From Amycolatopsis bullii (GTDB lineage Bacteria > Actinomycetota > Actinomycetes > Mycobacteriales > Pseudonocardiaceae), in contig NZ_BNAW01000044.1 of the NCBI RefSeq assembly GCF_014654205.1, positions 17,904-81,903 of the forward strand: DNA of 64,000 nucleotides. Reading direction: 5' to 3'. The first letter of the stretch is position 1; each line of letters opens with the position of its first letter. The notes beneath the pieces were generated by a model, which worked only from the letters and a program-made list of their open reading frames with translations, was not told where the DNA came from and made no database searches. The position numbers and the translations under genes are program-made. Shown here piece by piece: positions 1 through 8,270 of this stretch.

Positions 1-1488
1 ACCAGCGAGCCCGCCGAAGACGAACTGCCCGAGCAGATGCGGGTGCGCCGGGAGAAGCGCGACCGGATCCTCGCGGAGGGTATCGATCCTTACCCGGTCG
101 AGGTACCTCGGACCCACTCGCTCGCCGAAGTGCGGGCCGCGCATTCCGGGCTGCCCGCCGACACCGCCACGGGTGAGCAGGTCGGCATCACCGGCCGGGT
201 GATGTTCCTGCGCAATACGGGCAAATTGTGCTTTGCCAGCCTGCGTGAGGGCGACTCCGAACTGCAGGCGATGATCAGCCTGGCGAAGGTCGGCGAGGAC
301 GCGCTGGCGGCGTGGAAGTCCGACGTCGACCTCGGTGACCACGTGTTCGTGCAGGGTGAGGTCATCACGTCCAAGCGCGGCGAGCTTTCGGTGATGGCCG
401 ACGCCTGGCGCATCACGTCGAAGGCGCTGCGCCCGCTGCCGACCGCGCACAAGGAGCTGGCGGAGGAAACCCGGATCCGCCAGCGCTACGTCGATCTCAT
501 CATGCGCCCGCGCGCGCGGGACGTCGTGCGCACGCGCGCCGGCGTGGTCCGGTCGCTGCGGGAGTCGTTCCACCGCCGCGGGTTCACCGAAGTCGAGACG
601 CCGATGCTGCAGACGCTGCACGGTGGCGCCGCGGCCCGCCCGTTCGTCACGCACTCCAACGCGTTCGACATGGAGCTGTTCCTGCGGATCGCGCCGGAGC
701 TCTACCTCAAGCGCTGCGTCGTCGGCGGCATCGAGAAGGTCTTCGAGATCAACCGCAACTTCCGCAACGAGGGCAGCGACTCCTCGCACTCACCGGAGTT
801 CGCGATGCTCGAGTACTACGAGGCGTACGCCACGTACGACACGAACGCCGTGATGACCCGGGAGCTGATCCAGGAGGCCGCGCAGACGGTCCTGGACACC
901 CAGGTCGTCACCCTGCCCGACGGTTCGGAGTACGACCTGTCCGGCGAATGGACCACGCTCGGAATGTACGAGTCGCTGTCCGATTCCCTCGGCGAAGAGG
1001 TGACGCCGGAGACGCCCGCCGCCAAACTGCTCGGATTCGCGCAGGCCAGGGGCCTGGAAGTGGATCCGAAGCTTGGGCACGGCAAGCTCGTCGAGGAACT
1101 GTGGGAACACCTCGTCGGAGATCACCTGCACGCACCGACGTTTGTCCGTGATTTTCCGCTGGAGACGTCGCCATTGACGCGGCAGCACCGCTCCAGGCCC
1201 GGGGTGGCCGAGAAGTGGGACCTCTACGTGCGCGGATTCGAACTCGCCACCGGATACTCCGAGCTGGTCGATCCGGTCGTCGAACGGGAACGCCTCACCG
1301 AACAGTCGCTGCTGGCCGCGCAGGGCGATAGCGAAGCCATGCGGCTCGACGAGGATTTCCTGCGGGCCCTGGAGTACGGAATGCCGCCGAGCGGTGGTGT
1401 CGGAATGGGGATCGACCGGCTCCTGATGGCGCTGACCGGTCTCGGTATCCGGGAGACGATCCTCTTCCCGCTGGTGCGACCCGAATAA
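1..1488 (+). CDS. lysS: Lysyl-tRNA synthetase, class II (5' partial)
   Basis: Charges tRNA-Lys with lysine in the cytoplasm. The reading frame is open from base 1, and 12 codons precede the first internal ATG at 37, so the true start lies left of the window; 495 residues are visible, close to a full LysS. The OB-fold anticodon-binding domain comes first, then the class II catalytic core with GGAAARPF, motif 2 (FRNEGSDSSHSPEF) and motif 3 (GVGMGIDRLLM) near the C-terminus. It is followed after 145 bases by lsr2 on the same strand, the lysS-lsr2-clpC order known from mycobacteria. Confidence 0.96.
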   Translation, partial: TSEPAEDELPEQMRVRREKRDRILAEGIDPYPVEVPRTHSLAEVRAAHSGLPADTATGEQVGITGRVMFLRNTGKLCFASLREGDSELQAMISLAKVGEDALAAWKSDVDLGDHVFVQGEVITSKRGELSVMADAWRITSKALRPLPTAHKELAEETRIRQRYVDLIMRPRARDVVRTRAGVVRSLRESFHRRGFTEVETPMLQTLHGGAAARPFVTHSNAFDMELFLRIAPELYLKRCVVGGIEKVFEINRNFRNEGSDSSHSPEFAMLEYYEAYATYDTNAVMTRELIQEAAQTVLDTQVVTLPDGSEYDLSGEWTTLGMYESLSDSLGEEVTPETPAAKLLGFAQARGLEVDPKLGHGKLVEELWEHLVGDHLHAPTFVRDFPLETSPLTRQHRSRPGVAEKWDLYVRGFELATGYSELVDPVVERERLTEQSLLAAQGDSEAMRLDEDFLRALEYGMPPSGGVGMGIDRLLMALTGLGIRETILFPLVRPE

Positions 1489-1582
1489 CCCGGCCGTGTG
1501 AGGATAGCGACTGGTTATGGCAAAGAGATTTGCGTTGCTGTGCAGAAGCGGGTACTAATGTTCTGGACAAAGTCTTCTGTCT

Positions 1583-1620
1583 CGGGGCTTGCCCCGTACC
1601 AGATCATTGAGTAAGCCCCG
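1583..1620 (+). promoter_or_regulatory. lsr2 leader with two mutually exclusive stems
   Basis: CGGGG (1583-1587) can pair with CCCCG (1592-1596) as a small hairpin. CGGGGCTT (1583-1590) can instead pair perfectly with AAGCCCCG (1613-1620), which ends one base before the AGGAGG ribosome site of lsr2 (1622-1627). The second fold would partly mask the ribosome site. A possible promoter (TTGCGT at 1530, 17-base spacer, TACTAA at 1553) lies upstream but is weak. Seen in sequence; function is inferred. Confidence 0.35.
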
Positions 1621-1633
1621 CAGGAGGAATCGG

Positions 1634-1984
1634 ATGGCACAGAAGGTGCTCGTCTCGCTGGTCGACGACCTCGACGGCAGTGAGGCGGAAGAGACCGTCG
1701 AGTTCGGTTTGGACGGCGTCAGCTACCAGATCGATCTCTCCTCGGAAAACGCCGAGGAGCTGCGGGATGCGCTCGCTCAGTATGTCGAGCACGCGCGTCG
1801 GGCCGGCGGCCGCAAGCGCGCTTCGGTTCGCCCCGTCGCCGGTAAGGGTTCGGCTCGTCCGGCCGCCGTCGACCGCGAGCAGAACCAGGCCATCCGGTCG
1901 TGGGCGCGCAAGAACGGTTACGCGGTTTCCGACCGCGGACGCATCCCCTCCGAGGTCGTCGAGGCCTACCACAAGAAGAACTGA
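1634..1984 (+). CDS. lsr2: Lsr2 nucleoid-associated protein
   Basis: A 116-residue H-NS-like protein that bridges DNA and silences AT-rich or horizontally acquired genes in actinobacteria. The N-terminal half is the dimerisation domain. The C-terminal half holds the DNA-binding domain with the AT-hook-like RGR (SDRGRIPSEV) near the end. The start at ATG 1634 is fixed by an excellent AGGAGG at 1622-1627 with a 6-base spacer; the frame is open further upstream but without a ribosome site. It lies between lysS and the clpC region and is followed by a perfect palindromic terminator at 2093. Confidence 0.96.
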   Translation: MAQKVLVSLVDDLDGSEAEETVEFGLDGVSYQIDLSSENAEELRDALAQYVEHARRAGGRKRASVRPVAGKGSARPAAVDREQNQAIRSWARKNGYAVSDRGRIPSEVVEAYHKKN

Positions 1985-2092
1985 AGATTGTTCACGCCAT
2001 CGCTGTCCGGGCCGAACTCGGGTCGCTGACCAGCAGTTTTCCTTCGGGCCGGTGGTGGCGTGGCAAATCTCGTGGACGCGGGGTTTCGAGAG

Positions 2093-2120
2093 GCCGCCGG
2101 GCGAATATTCGCCCGGCGGC
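2093..2120. terminator. Bidirectional terminator between lsr2 and the AraC-type gene
   Basis: A perfect palindrome with 14-base arms (GCCGCCGGGCGAAT and its complement) is followed by TTTCTTC on the plus strand. It lies just before the end of the opposing gene at 2126, so it can serve both convergent transcripts. Confidence 0.8.
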
Positions 2121-2125
2121 TTTCT

Positions 2126-2902
2126 TCATGTCCGATCGCTGTCCGGTTCCCGTTCGGCGGCGCGGGCGGTTCGGGCGTACTCGGCAGGCGACTGGCCGGT
2201 CACCCTCCGGAAATCGCGGATGAAGTGCGACTGGTCACTATAGCCCAGTCGAACCGCCAGACCGGCGTAATCCGGTTGTCCTTCTGTGACGAGCCGCTGC
2301 GCTGCGTCATTGAGACGGTATATCCGGATCGCCCACTTGGGCGGGCATCCGACGTGTTCGGCGAACACGCGCTGGATGGACCGGGTGGTTAGTCCAGTAT
2401 CCGCGCAGAGTTGCGCCACCCGGGTAATTCCCGGATCCCGCGCGATTGATTCCACGGCCATCGCCGCCTCACGGGCGGCGGGCGACAGCCGTACCGGATT
2501 TGCGATCAGCAAGTTGTCGACCGCACGGACCATTTGCGCGTCACCCTCGGCGGTTCGCACCGATTCGGCGGCCGCCGCCGCGGCCGGGCCGAAAACGTCG
2601 GTGAGTGGGACGGCCCGGTCGGCGATGTCACGCACGGGGCCGCCGAGGAACGCGCGGAAGGTGCCCGGCCGGAATCGCACGCCCAAGCCCTGGACGCGGC
2701 CGGTCAGGCGGTGCGAAAAGACGTCGCGGGCCGGGCCGTGGACTCCCGAGGCGCCGGGGAAGAACGTCACGTGGACCGAGAGGTTCGGCAGCACCCGCTG
2801 CTCGTGCGGCGGTTTGCCGCGCAGGTCCCACCGCAGGATCCAGTGGTATTCGACGAATTCGGCGAGCTCCGGGGCCGGCGGGTGCCTGGTCAGCGTGAAC
2901 AT
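2126..2902 (-). CDS. AraC-family transcriptional regulator
   Basis: A 258-residue DNA-binding regulator. The N-terminal two thirds resemble the sensor domain of DUF6597-type AraC proteins (WILRWDLRG, LPNLSVHVTFF). The C-terminal third is an AraC HTH pair ending with the hallmark GYSDQSHFIRDFRRVTGQSPAEY. The frame is open up to a CAT at 3019, but that start would overlap the start of the divergent gene at 3018, so an internal ATG at 2902 or a GTG at 2953 is more likely; no strong ribosome site decides. The divergent layout suggests it controls itself and the DinB-like gene. The ligand is unknown. Confidence 0.85.
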   Translation of the reverse strand: MFTLTRHPPAPELAEFVEYHWILRWDLRGKPPHEQRVLPNLSVHVTFFPGASGVHGPARDVFSHRLTGRVQGLGVRFRPGTFRAFLGGPVRDIADRAVPLTDVFGPAAAAAAESVRTAEGDAQMVRAVDNLLIANPVRLSPAAREAAMAVESIARDPGITRVAQLCADTGLTTRSIQRVFAEHVGCPPKWAIRIYRLNDAAQRLVTEGQPDYAGLAVRLGYSDQSHFIRDFRRVTGQSPAEYARTARAAEREPDSDRT

Positions 2903-3017
2903 CGTGCGCGCGGTGGCCTCGGCAACGATGCCGCGCGGAATCCGGTGCGTCACGGGTTCACGGTAGCTGTCGCGTTCGTTCAAGACGCCCCGGTCGCCGG
3001 CGGGTTCGATCACCGGC

Positions 3018-3596
3018 ATGACTGCTTCGCTGTTGCGCCCGGCCGCGGCCGAATTCCTCCGGATCGCGGCCGCGGTCCCCGACCTGAGCGCGCCGACGCC
3101 GTGCGCGGGCTACGACGTCCGCGGCCTGCTCAACCACCTGCTGTACTGGGGTCCGTGGCTGATCGCCGCGGGACGGCGTGCGGCGCCCCCCGCGCCGGGC
3201 GGCGGCGAGACGGAGGCGGCGCTGGTGACGGACGACTGGCTCGCGGACCTGTCGAAGCAGACGGAGACGCTGGTTTCGGTGTTCGAGCCGCCTGCCGCGT
3301 GGACGGGGACGACGTCCCTGGGCTCGGCTTCGATGCCGTCGGCGGTGGTGGGCGCGATGGTGCTGGGCGAGTTCGTGCTGCACGGGTGGGACCTGGCCCG
3401 GGCGAGCGGCCAGTCGTGCGTGTTCGCCCCGGAAGCGGCGACGGCGGTGTACGAGTCCGCGGTGGCGATGGGCGACCAGGCGCGGTCGATGGGGGTTTAT
3501 GGGCCGGAGGTGGCGGTTTCCGGGGATGCGTCGGCGTTGGAGCGGGCGCTGGGGGCGGCTGGGCGGGATCCGGGGTGGAGCCCTTCGGCGGGTTGA
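3018..3596 (+). CDS. TIGR03086-type DinB-like metal-binding protein
   Basis: A 192-residue protein of the DinB/mycothiol-dependent maleylpyruvate isomerase-like four-helix fold. Recognisable features are the opening PTPCAGYDVRGLLNHLLYW and the metal-site-type helix VLHGWDLARASG, typical of actinobacterial TIGR03086 proteins. These proteins are thought to be mycothiol-linked metalloenzymes of mostly unknown substrate. It is transcribed divergently from the AraC-type regulator, which probably controls it. GC is very high near its end. Confidence 0.75.
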   Translation: MTASLLRPAAAEFLRIAAAVPDLSAPTPCAGYDVRGLLNHLLYWGPWLIAAGRRAAPPAPGGGETEAALVTDDWLADLSKQTETLVSVFEPPAAWTGTTSLGSASMPSAVVGAMVLGEFVLHGWDLARASGQSCVFAPEAATAVYESAVAMGDQARSMGVYGPEVAVSGDASALERALGAAGRDPGWSPSAG

Positions 3597-3951
3597 GGTT
3601 TTGGGCGGGTCGGGTGTCGTGGTGCCTTCGATGACTCATTCCTGGCATCTGTCTGGTTACGAGGGGGCCTTCAGAAGTGCCTCACCGACGTGGACGGGGA
3701 CGTTGACGCCCAACCCGCACCCCACCCAGGCCTCTCCCTGCACCCCGATACGAAGCCAGAACACGGCCGGTGGCGCCGGGTCAAGGCACGCTTTCCCGCC
3801 TTGACGCGGTGCTGCCGGCCGTCGTCACAATTGCGGCTTCGGGGTGGTGGGCACCCGAGCTACCAGGGCGCACGTCAGCCAGGACCGAGGCCCGACCGGC
3901 GGGAACACCGCGACCGACTCTGCCGCCAGGGAGCAGCTGTACCCCCGCTGT
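3597..3951. other. 355-base convergent gap holding repeat copy A
   Basis: No credible gene is present; codon usage in the open frames is poor and none has a ribosome site. Most of it (about 3629-3884) is a dispersed repeat, annotated separately, shared with the gap near 37 kb. Confidence 0.7.
3629..3884 (+). repeat. Composite dispersed repeat, copy A
   Basis: It begins with a decayed ATGACTCATTCCTGGCATC block (3631-3649). After an unrelated 60-70 bases, a well-conserved core of about 150 bases follows (3717-3870). The core matches the reverse complement of 36910-37066 with only scattered mismatches. Inside it GTCAAGG (3780-3786) and CCTTGAC (3799-3805) form the centre of a long imperfect hairpin flanked by CCGG-rich arms. 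Confidence 0.75.
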
Positions 3952-4764
3952 CTACCGCGCACAGGTCCGCGGGCACCCATCGCACTCCGCCGACGACGGC
4001 AGCAAGTACGAAAAACAGCAGCTCTCGCGCCGCCGGGTCCACTCGCGGCTCTCGGTCAACCGCAGCGTCGATGCCGACGTCAGCGGGGGATACCGCTCGT
4101 CGAGCACCAAGGCCGCGTCCGCGACCCCCGCCCCCTCGGCCTCCGGTGTGCCGCCTTGGCGGCCCGCCCACCACAGCGAGTTCTCCAGCGCGTCCGTCGC
4201 CGCCGCCCAGAGGGTTCGGCGGCCCAGTCTGCTGATCGGTGCGTACGCCCGGACGAACTGGGCCGCGTGGGCCAGGTAGCGGGCCCGCAGGACCGCCGCC
4301 AGTGCTCGCTCGTCGCGGACCACCGTGGCCTCCGGGCGGGCCGAGCCCGGGTCGGTCGGGAGGCAGTGGAACGCGTCACCCAGCACCGCCATGCCGTCCG
4401 GGTGGGGACGGTCGTCCGACAACCGGAACGCCAGCTCCGCCGGCTTGAGCGACGGCACGCGGCGCTCGTGGTGCCACAACAGCGCGCCGACGTACGCCGG
4501 GACGTGCAGGTACCACGTCAGGACCCAGCTCGCCGTCGTCGGGGCCGGTGCCGATGAATGCTCGCGCAGCAGCCAGTCGCCCAGGAGGCCGCGCCACTCG
4601 CCGAAGTGCGAGGGCGTCTCCAGCAGCTCCGAACAGCGGATCCAGCCCGCCGGGACGTCACTGCGCAGCTCGCTGCGTTCCTGCAGGCCGGAGACCCGCC
4701 GCAACGACGACGCGAGGCCGTCGCCGACCTCGCGTGCGTCACGGAAGGACCGCTGCTGGTTCAA
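3952..4764 (-). CDS. FhuF-type ferric-siderophore reductase, [2Fe-2S] protein
   Basis: A 270-residue protein with the C-terminal FhuF iron-sulfur signature: CC, ten residues, then C-x2-C (ESCCFSYL ... ECDGCPRTC) at the extreme end. FhuF-type proteins reduce ferric siderophores in the cytoplasm to release iron. The start is TTG 4764, supported by GAGGAGG seven bases upstream. An IdeR/DtxR box lies 31-49 bases upstream of the start, so iron repression is expected. No siderophore genes are in the window. Confidence is high for the family and moderate for the exact substrate. Confidence 0.82.
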   Translation of the reverse strand: MNQQRSFRDAREVGDGLASSLRRVSGLQERSELRSDVPAGWIRCSELLETPSHFGEWRGLLGDWLLREHSSAPAPTTASWVLTWYLHVPAYVGALLWHHERRVPSLKPAELAFRLSDDRPHPDGMAVLGDAFHCLPTDPGSARPEATVVRDERALAAVLRARYLAHAAQFVRAYAPISRLGRRTLWAAATDALENSLWWAGRQGGTPEAEGAGVADAALVLDERYPPLTSASTLRLTESREWTRRRESCCFSYLLPSSAECDGCPRTCAR

Positions 4765-4794
4765 CCGCGGCCCTCCTCGAAGCGCCGTAGTGGA

Positions 4795-4813
4795 TTAGGC
4801 GTGCCTAACCTTA
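4795..4813 (-). promoter_or_regulatory. IdeR/DtxR iron box
   Basis: TTAGGCGTGCCTAACCTTA fits the 19-bp iron-box consensus (TTAGGTTAGCCTAACCTAA) at 15 of 19 positions and contains the perfect inverted repeat TTAGGC-GT-GCCTAA. It sits directly upstream of the FhuF-type gene transcribed leftwards. Confidence 0.8.
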
Positions 4814-5076
4814 CAGGTCCGCAGTGGCTGCGCCAATCGGGTGGCGACGTGATCCGGCACTCCCAGCTTGCGGACTGTTCGCGGTGAGCGGACACCGCGC
4901 GGATGGCGGAATCCCCGTGGCCGCTCGCACGTTGGGCTTGACGTAAAGGTGCAGGGCAACCTGATGATGGGAGCACCCGGGAGATGCCACGTCCGGGTGC
5001 GGAAACGACCGCGAGAAGCCGTAGTGGTAAGCCAGCGCGACCGCTTGGCTACTAGAGTGGTCTCACGGTGCTGAAT

Positions 5077-5101
5077 CCATCGCGGTGAAAGCACGCGATG
5101 G
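5077..5101 (+). promoter_or_regulatory. Inverted repeat in the clpC leader
   Basis: CCATCGCG (5077-5084) and CGCGATGG (5094-5101) form a perfect 8-bp inverted repeat with a 9-base spacer, 37 bases before the clpC start. A second imperfect repeat (AGCCA-GCG and CGC-TTGGCT, 5030-5050) lies just upstream. Neither matches the ClgR consensus I know (CGC-N5-GCG). The remaining gap 4814-5076 shows no gene. Confidence 0.35.
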
Positions 5102-5137
5102 AAACGGGCCGCCGGCGCAGCAGTCGAGGGAGTGCAC

Positions 5138-7696
5138 ATGTTTGAGAGGTTCACCGACCGCGCGAGGCGGGTGGTCGTCCTGGCTCAAGAAGAGGCCAGG
5201 ATGCTCAACCACAACTACATCGGCACCGAGCACATCCTCCTGGGTCTGATCCACGAGGGTGAGGGTGTCGCCGCCAAGGCGCTGGAGTCGCTGGGCATCG
5301 CCCTGGAGGGCGTGCGCCAGCAGGTCGAGGAGATCATCGGCCAGGGCCAGCAGGCGCCGAGCGGGCACATCCCGTTCACGCCGCGGGCGAAGAAGGTGCT
5401 GGAGCTGTCGCTGCGCGAAGCGCTGCAGCTCGGCCACAACTACATCGGTACCGAGCACATCCTGCTGGGCCTGATCCGCGAGGGCGAGGGCGTCGCCGCG
5501 CAGGTGCTGGTCAAGCTGGGTGCGGACCTGAACCGCGTCCGCCAGCAGGTGCTCCAGCTGCTCTCGGGCTACCAGGGCAAGGAGTCCACCGAAACCGGTT
5601 CCGGCGGCCGCGGTGAGGGCACCCCGTCGTCGTCGCTGGTCCTCGACCAGTTCGGCCGCAACATGACCGTGCTCGCCCGCGAGGGCAAGCTCGACCCGGT
5701 CATCGGGCGCGGCAAGGAGATCGAGCGGGTCATGCAGGTGCTGTCCCGCCGGACCAAGAACAACCCGGTGCTCATCGGCGAGCCGGGCGTCGGCAAGACC
5801 GCCGTCGTCGAGGGCCTCGCGCAGAGCATCGTCAAGGGCGAGGTGCCCGAGACGCTCAAGGACAAGCAGCTCTACACGCTGGACCTGGGCTCCCTGGTCG
5901 CCGGCTCCCGCTACCGCGGCGACTTCGAAGAGCGCCTGAAGAAGGTGCTCAAGGAGATCAAGACCCGCGGCGACATCATCCTGTTCATCGACGAGCTGCA
6001 CACGCTGGTCGGGGCGGGTGCCGCCGAGGGCGCGATCGACGCGGCTTCGATCCTGAAGCCGATGCTCGCCCGCGGTGAGCTGCAGACGATCGGCGCGACC
6101 ACGCTCGAGGAGTACCGCAAGTACATCGAGAAGGACGCCGCCCTCGAGCGCCGGTTCCAGCCGATCCAGGTCGGCGAGCCGTCGCTGGAGCACACGATCG
6201 AGATCCTCAAGGGCCTGCGCGACCGGTACGAGGCGCACCACCGCGTCTCGATCACCGACTCGGCGCTGGTCGCCGCCGCGACCCTGGCGGACCGGTACAT
6301 CAACGACCGGTTCCTCCCGGACAAGGCGATCGACCTGATCGACGAGGCCGGCGCCCGGATGCGCATCCGCCGGATGACCGCGCCGCCGGACCTGCGCGAG
6401 TTCGACGAGAAGATCGCGAACGTCCGCCGCGACAAGGAGTCCGCGATCGACGCGCAGGACTTCGAGCGGGCCGCCCGCCTGCGTGACGAGGAGAAGACCC
6501 TCCTCGGCCAGAAGGGCGAGCGGGAGAAGCAGTGGAAGGACGGCGACCTCGACGTCGTCGCCGAGGTCGACGACGAGCAGATCGCGGAGGTGCTGGCCAA
6601 CTGGACCGGCATCCCGGTGTTCAAGCTGACCGAGGAGGAGACCACCCGGCTGCTGCGCATGGAGGAGGAGCTCCACAAGCGCATCATCGGCCAGGAGGAC
6701 GCGGTCAAGGCCGTCTCGCAGGCGATCCGCCGTACGCGTGCCGGTCTGAAGGACCCGAAGCGCCCGTCGGGCTCGTTCATCTTCGCCGGCCCGTCCGGTG
6801 TCGGTAAGACCGAGCTGTCGAAGGCGCTGGCCTCGTTCCTGTTCGGCGAGGACGACGCGCTCATCCAGATCGACATGGGTGAGTTCCACGACCGCTACAC
6901 CGCTTCGCGGCTCTTCGGTGCCCCTCCGGGCTACGTGGGCTACGAAGAGGGTGGCCAGCTGACGGAGAAGGTGCGTCGCAAGCCGTTCTCGGTGGTCCTG
7001 TTCGACGAGATCGAGAAGGCGCACCAGGAGATCTACAACACGCTCCTGCAGGTGCTGGAAGACGGCCGCCTGACCGACGGTCAGGGCCGCACGGTCGACT
7101 TCAAGAACACGGTCCTCATCTTCACGTCCAACCTGGGCACGTCGGACATCTCGAAGTCCGTCTCGCTCGGGTTCGCCGGGTCCAACGACACCGGCACCCG
7201 GTACGAGAAGATGAAGCAGAAGGTCAACGAGGAAATGAAGAAGCATTTCCGCCCGGAGTTCCTGAACCGGATCGATGACATCATCGTGTTCCACCAGCTG
7301 ACGCAGGAACAGATCATCATGATGGTCGACCTGATGATCGGTCGCGTGGAGACGCAGCTCAAGGCCAAGGACATGGAGCTGGAGCTCACGGCCAAGGCCA
7401 AGTCCCTGCTGGCCAAGCGCGGCTTCGACCCGGTGCTGGGCGCGCGGCCGCTGCGCCGCACGATCCAGCGCGAGATCGAGGACCAGCTGTCGGAGAAGAT
7501 CCTGTTCGGCGAGGTCGAGCCGGGTCAGATCATCCTGGTCGACGTCGAGGGCTGGAGCGGCAACCCGGAGGACAAGGACGACCAGGCGCGGTTCACCTTC
7601 CGCGGCGAGCGTCGCCCGTCGTCCATCCCGGACGCCCCGCCGGTCAGCATCGGCGCGGGCCACGAGGAGCAGGGCGGCGAAGCCGAAGGCGAGTGA
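5138..7696 (+). CDS. clpC: ATP-dependent Clp protease ATPase subunit ClpC
   Basis: An 852-residue AAA+ unfoldase that feeds substrates into ClpP1P2; essential in mycobacteria. Two N-terminal Clp_N repeats (each with HNYIGTEHILLGLI) are followed by AAA domain 1 with Walker A GEPGVGKT at about residue 213, a UVR/coiled-coil middle region (FERAARLRDEE), and AAA domain 2 with GPSGVGKT at about 550. The start is ATG 5138 with GAGGGAG five bases upstream; an in-frame GTG at 5132 overlaps the ribosome site and is unlikely. A strong terminator follows at 7713. Confidence 0.97.
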   Translation: MFERFTDRARRVVVLAQEEARMLNHNYIGTEHILLGLIHEGEGVAAKALESLGIALEGVRQQVEEIIGQGQQAPSGHIPFTPRAKKVLELSLREALQLGHNYIGTEHILLGLIREGEGVAAQVLVKLGADLNRVRQQVLQLLSGYQGKESTETGSGGRGEGTPSSSLVLDQFGRNMTVLAREGKLDPVIGRGKEIERVMQVLSRRTKNNPVLIGEPGVGKTAVVEGLAQSIVKGEVPETLKDKQLYTLDLGSLVAGSRYRGDFEERLKKVLKEIKTRGDIILFIDELHTLVGAGAAEGAIDAASILKPMLARGELQTIGATTLEEYRKYIEKDAALERRFQPIQVGEPSLEHTIEILKGLRDRYEAHHRVSITDSALVAAATLADRYINDRFLPDKAIDLIDEAGARMRIRRMTAPPDLREFDEKIANVRRDKESAIDAQDFERAARLRDEEKTLLGQKGEREKQWKDGDLDVVAEVDDEQIAEVLANWTGIPVFKLTEEETTRLLRMEEELHKRIIGQEDAVKAVSQAIRRTRAGLKDPKRPSGSFIFAGPSGVGKTELSKALASFLFGEDDALIQIDMGEFHDRYTASRLFGAPPGYVGYEEGGQLTEKVRRKPFSVVLFDEIEKAHQEIYNTLLQVLEDGRLTDGQGRTVDFKNTVLIFTSNLGTSDISKSVSLGFAGSNDTGTRYEKMKQKVNEEMKKHFRPEFLNRIDDIIVFHQLTQEQIIMMVDLMIGRVETQLKAKDMELELTAKAKSLLAKRGFDPVLGARPLRRTIQREIEDQLSEKILFGEVEPGQIILVDVEGWSGNPEDKDDQARFTFRGERRPSSIPDAPPVSIGAGHEEQGGEAEGE

Positions 7697-7712
7697 TCGG
7701 CTGAAGTAGTAC

Positions 7713-7755
7713 GCCGGAAGGGCGGTTCCCCGAAGTGGGGAGCCGCCCTTCCGGC
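7713..7755 (+). terminator. clpC terminator
   Basis: Arms GCCGGAAGGGCGG (7713-7725) and CCGCCCTTCCGGC (7743-7755) are perfect complements over 13 bp, and an inner CCCC/GGGG pairs too. It lies 17 bases after the clpC stop. Confidence 0.8.
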
Positions 7756-7761
7756 TGTCCG

Positions 7762-7845
7762 GTGTGCTCCACCCACCGGAGCAGCGAGGATCCCGTCGCG
7801 GAGCAGCGGTTCCGCGACCACCTGCGAGCCGGAGAGGAGGGCTGA
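7762..7845 (+). pseudogene. Short ORF abutting the XRE gene, possible toxin remnant or leader
   Basis: A GTG-started frame of 27 codons (MCSTHRSSEDPVAEQ ... RAGEEG) ends in TGA at 7843-7845, directly against the GTG at 7846. Its third codon positions are nearly all G or C, as in real genes of this genome, and the frame stays open leftward into the clpC terminator. In HigBA-like modules a toxin gene sits exactly here, so this may be the tail of a deleted toxin gene. It is too short to identify; a translated leader is an alternative. Confidence 0.3.
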
Positions 7846-7848
7846 GTG

Positions 7849-8211
7849 ATGAGCCGGTCTTGGAAGGAAGTCAAAGCCGAGAAGCTCGCCATCGACCGTG
7901 CGGCCGGTCGCGACGTCGATGCCGCGCGCGTCGCTGCGCGGGAGGCGACCGAGGCTTATGTGCTCGGTTTCCGCCTTGCTCAGCTCCGGGAGGACGCCGG
8001 TGTCAGCCAGACCGAGCTCGCGCGGCGCATGGGGGTCAGCCAGCCGCGGATCAGCCAGCTCGAACAGGGTGACCCGGGACAGATGGCGCTGGACACCCTT
8101 CGCCGCTACATCACGGCCCTCGGCGGCCGGATGCGGGTGGTCGCCGACTTCGAGGGCCACGACGTCACCGTTTCGGCCGTTCAGGGGGATCACACCGACG
8201 CCCGCGCCTGA
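7849..8211 (+). CDS. XRE-family HTH regulator, HigA-like
   Basis: A 120-residue protein. The N-terminal 45 residues are helical (RAAGRDVDAARVAAREA), followed by an XRE-type HTH (GVSQTELARRMGVSQPRISQLEQG) and a short C-terminal part (ALGGRMRVVADFEGH) like that of HigA-type antitoxins. GAGGAGG at 7834-7840 serves either GTG 7846 or ATG 7849. No intact toxin gene is adjacent, so it may be an orphan antitoxin or an independent regulator. The next gene on the same strand encodes the Hsp70-like protein, 59 bases downstream. Confidence 0.8.
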   Translation: MSRSWKEVKAEKLAIDRAAGRDVDAARVAAREATEAYVLGFRLAQLREDAGVSQTELARRMGVSQPRISQLEQGDPGQMALDTLRRYITALGGRMRVVADFEGHDVTVSAVQGDHTDARA

Positions 8212-8270
8212 GCGGAGCGGTGCCTCCGGCCCGTGAGACGATGCCCGCGGACCTTGGGAGGGGAATCCGC

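Noticed and set aside
5029..5050. Possible ClgR operator before clpC
   Set aside because: The inverted repeat is GCG-N4-CGC, not the CGC-N5-GCG form of ClgR sites, so it is left unidentified.
5063..7663. 866-codon open frame on the minus strand
   Set aside because: It is antisense to clpC; long antisense frames are common in GC-rich genes, and the product is low-complexity with no ribosome site.
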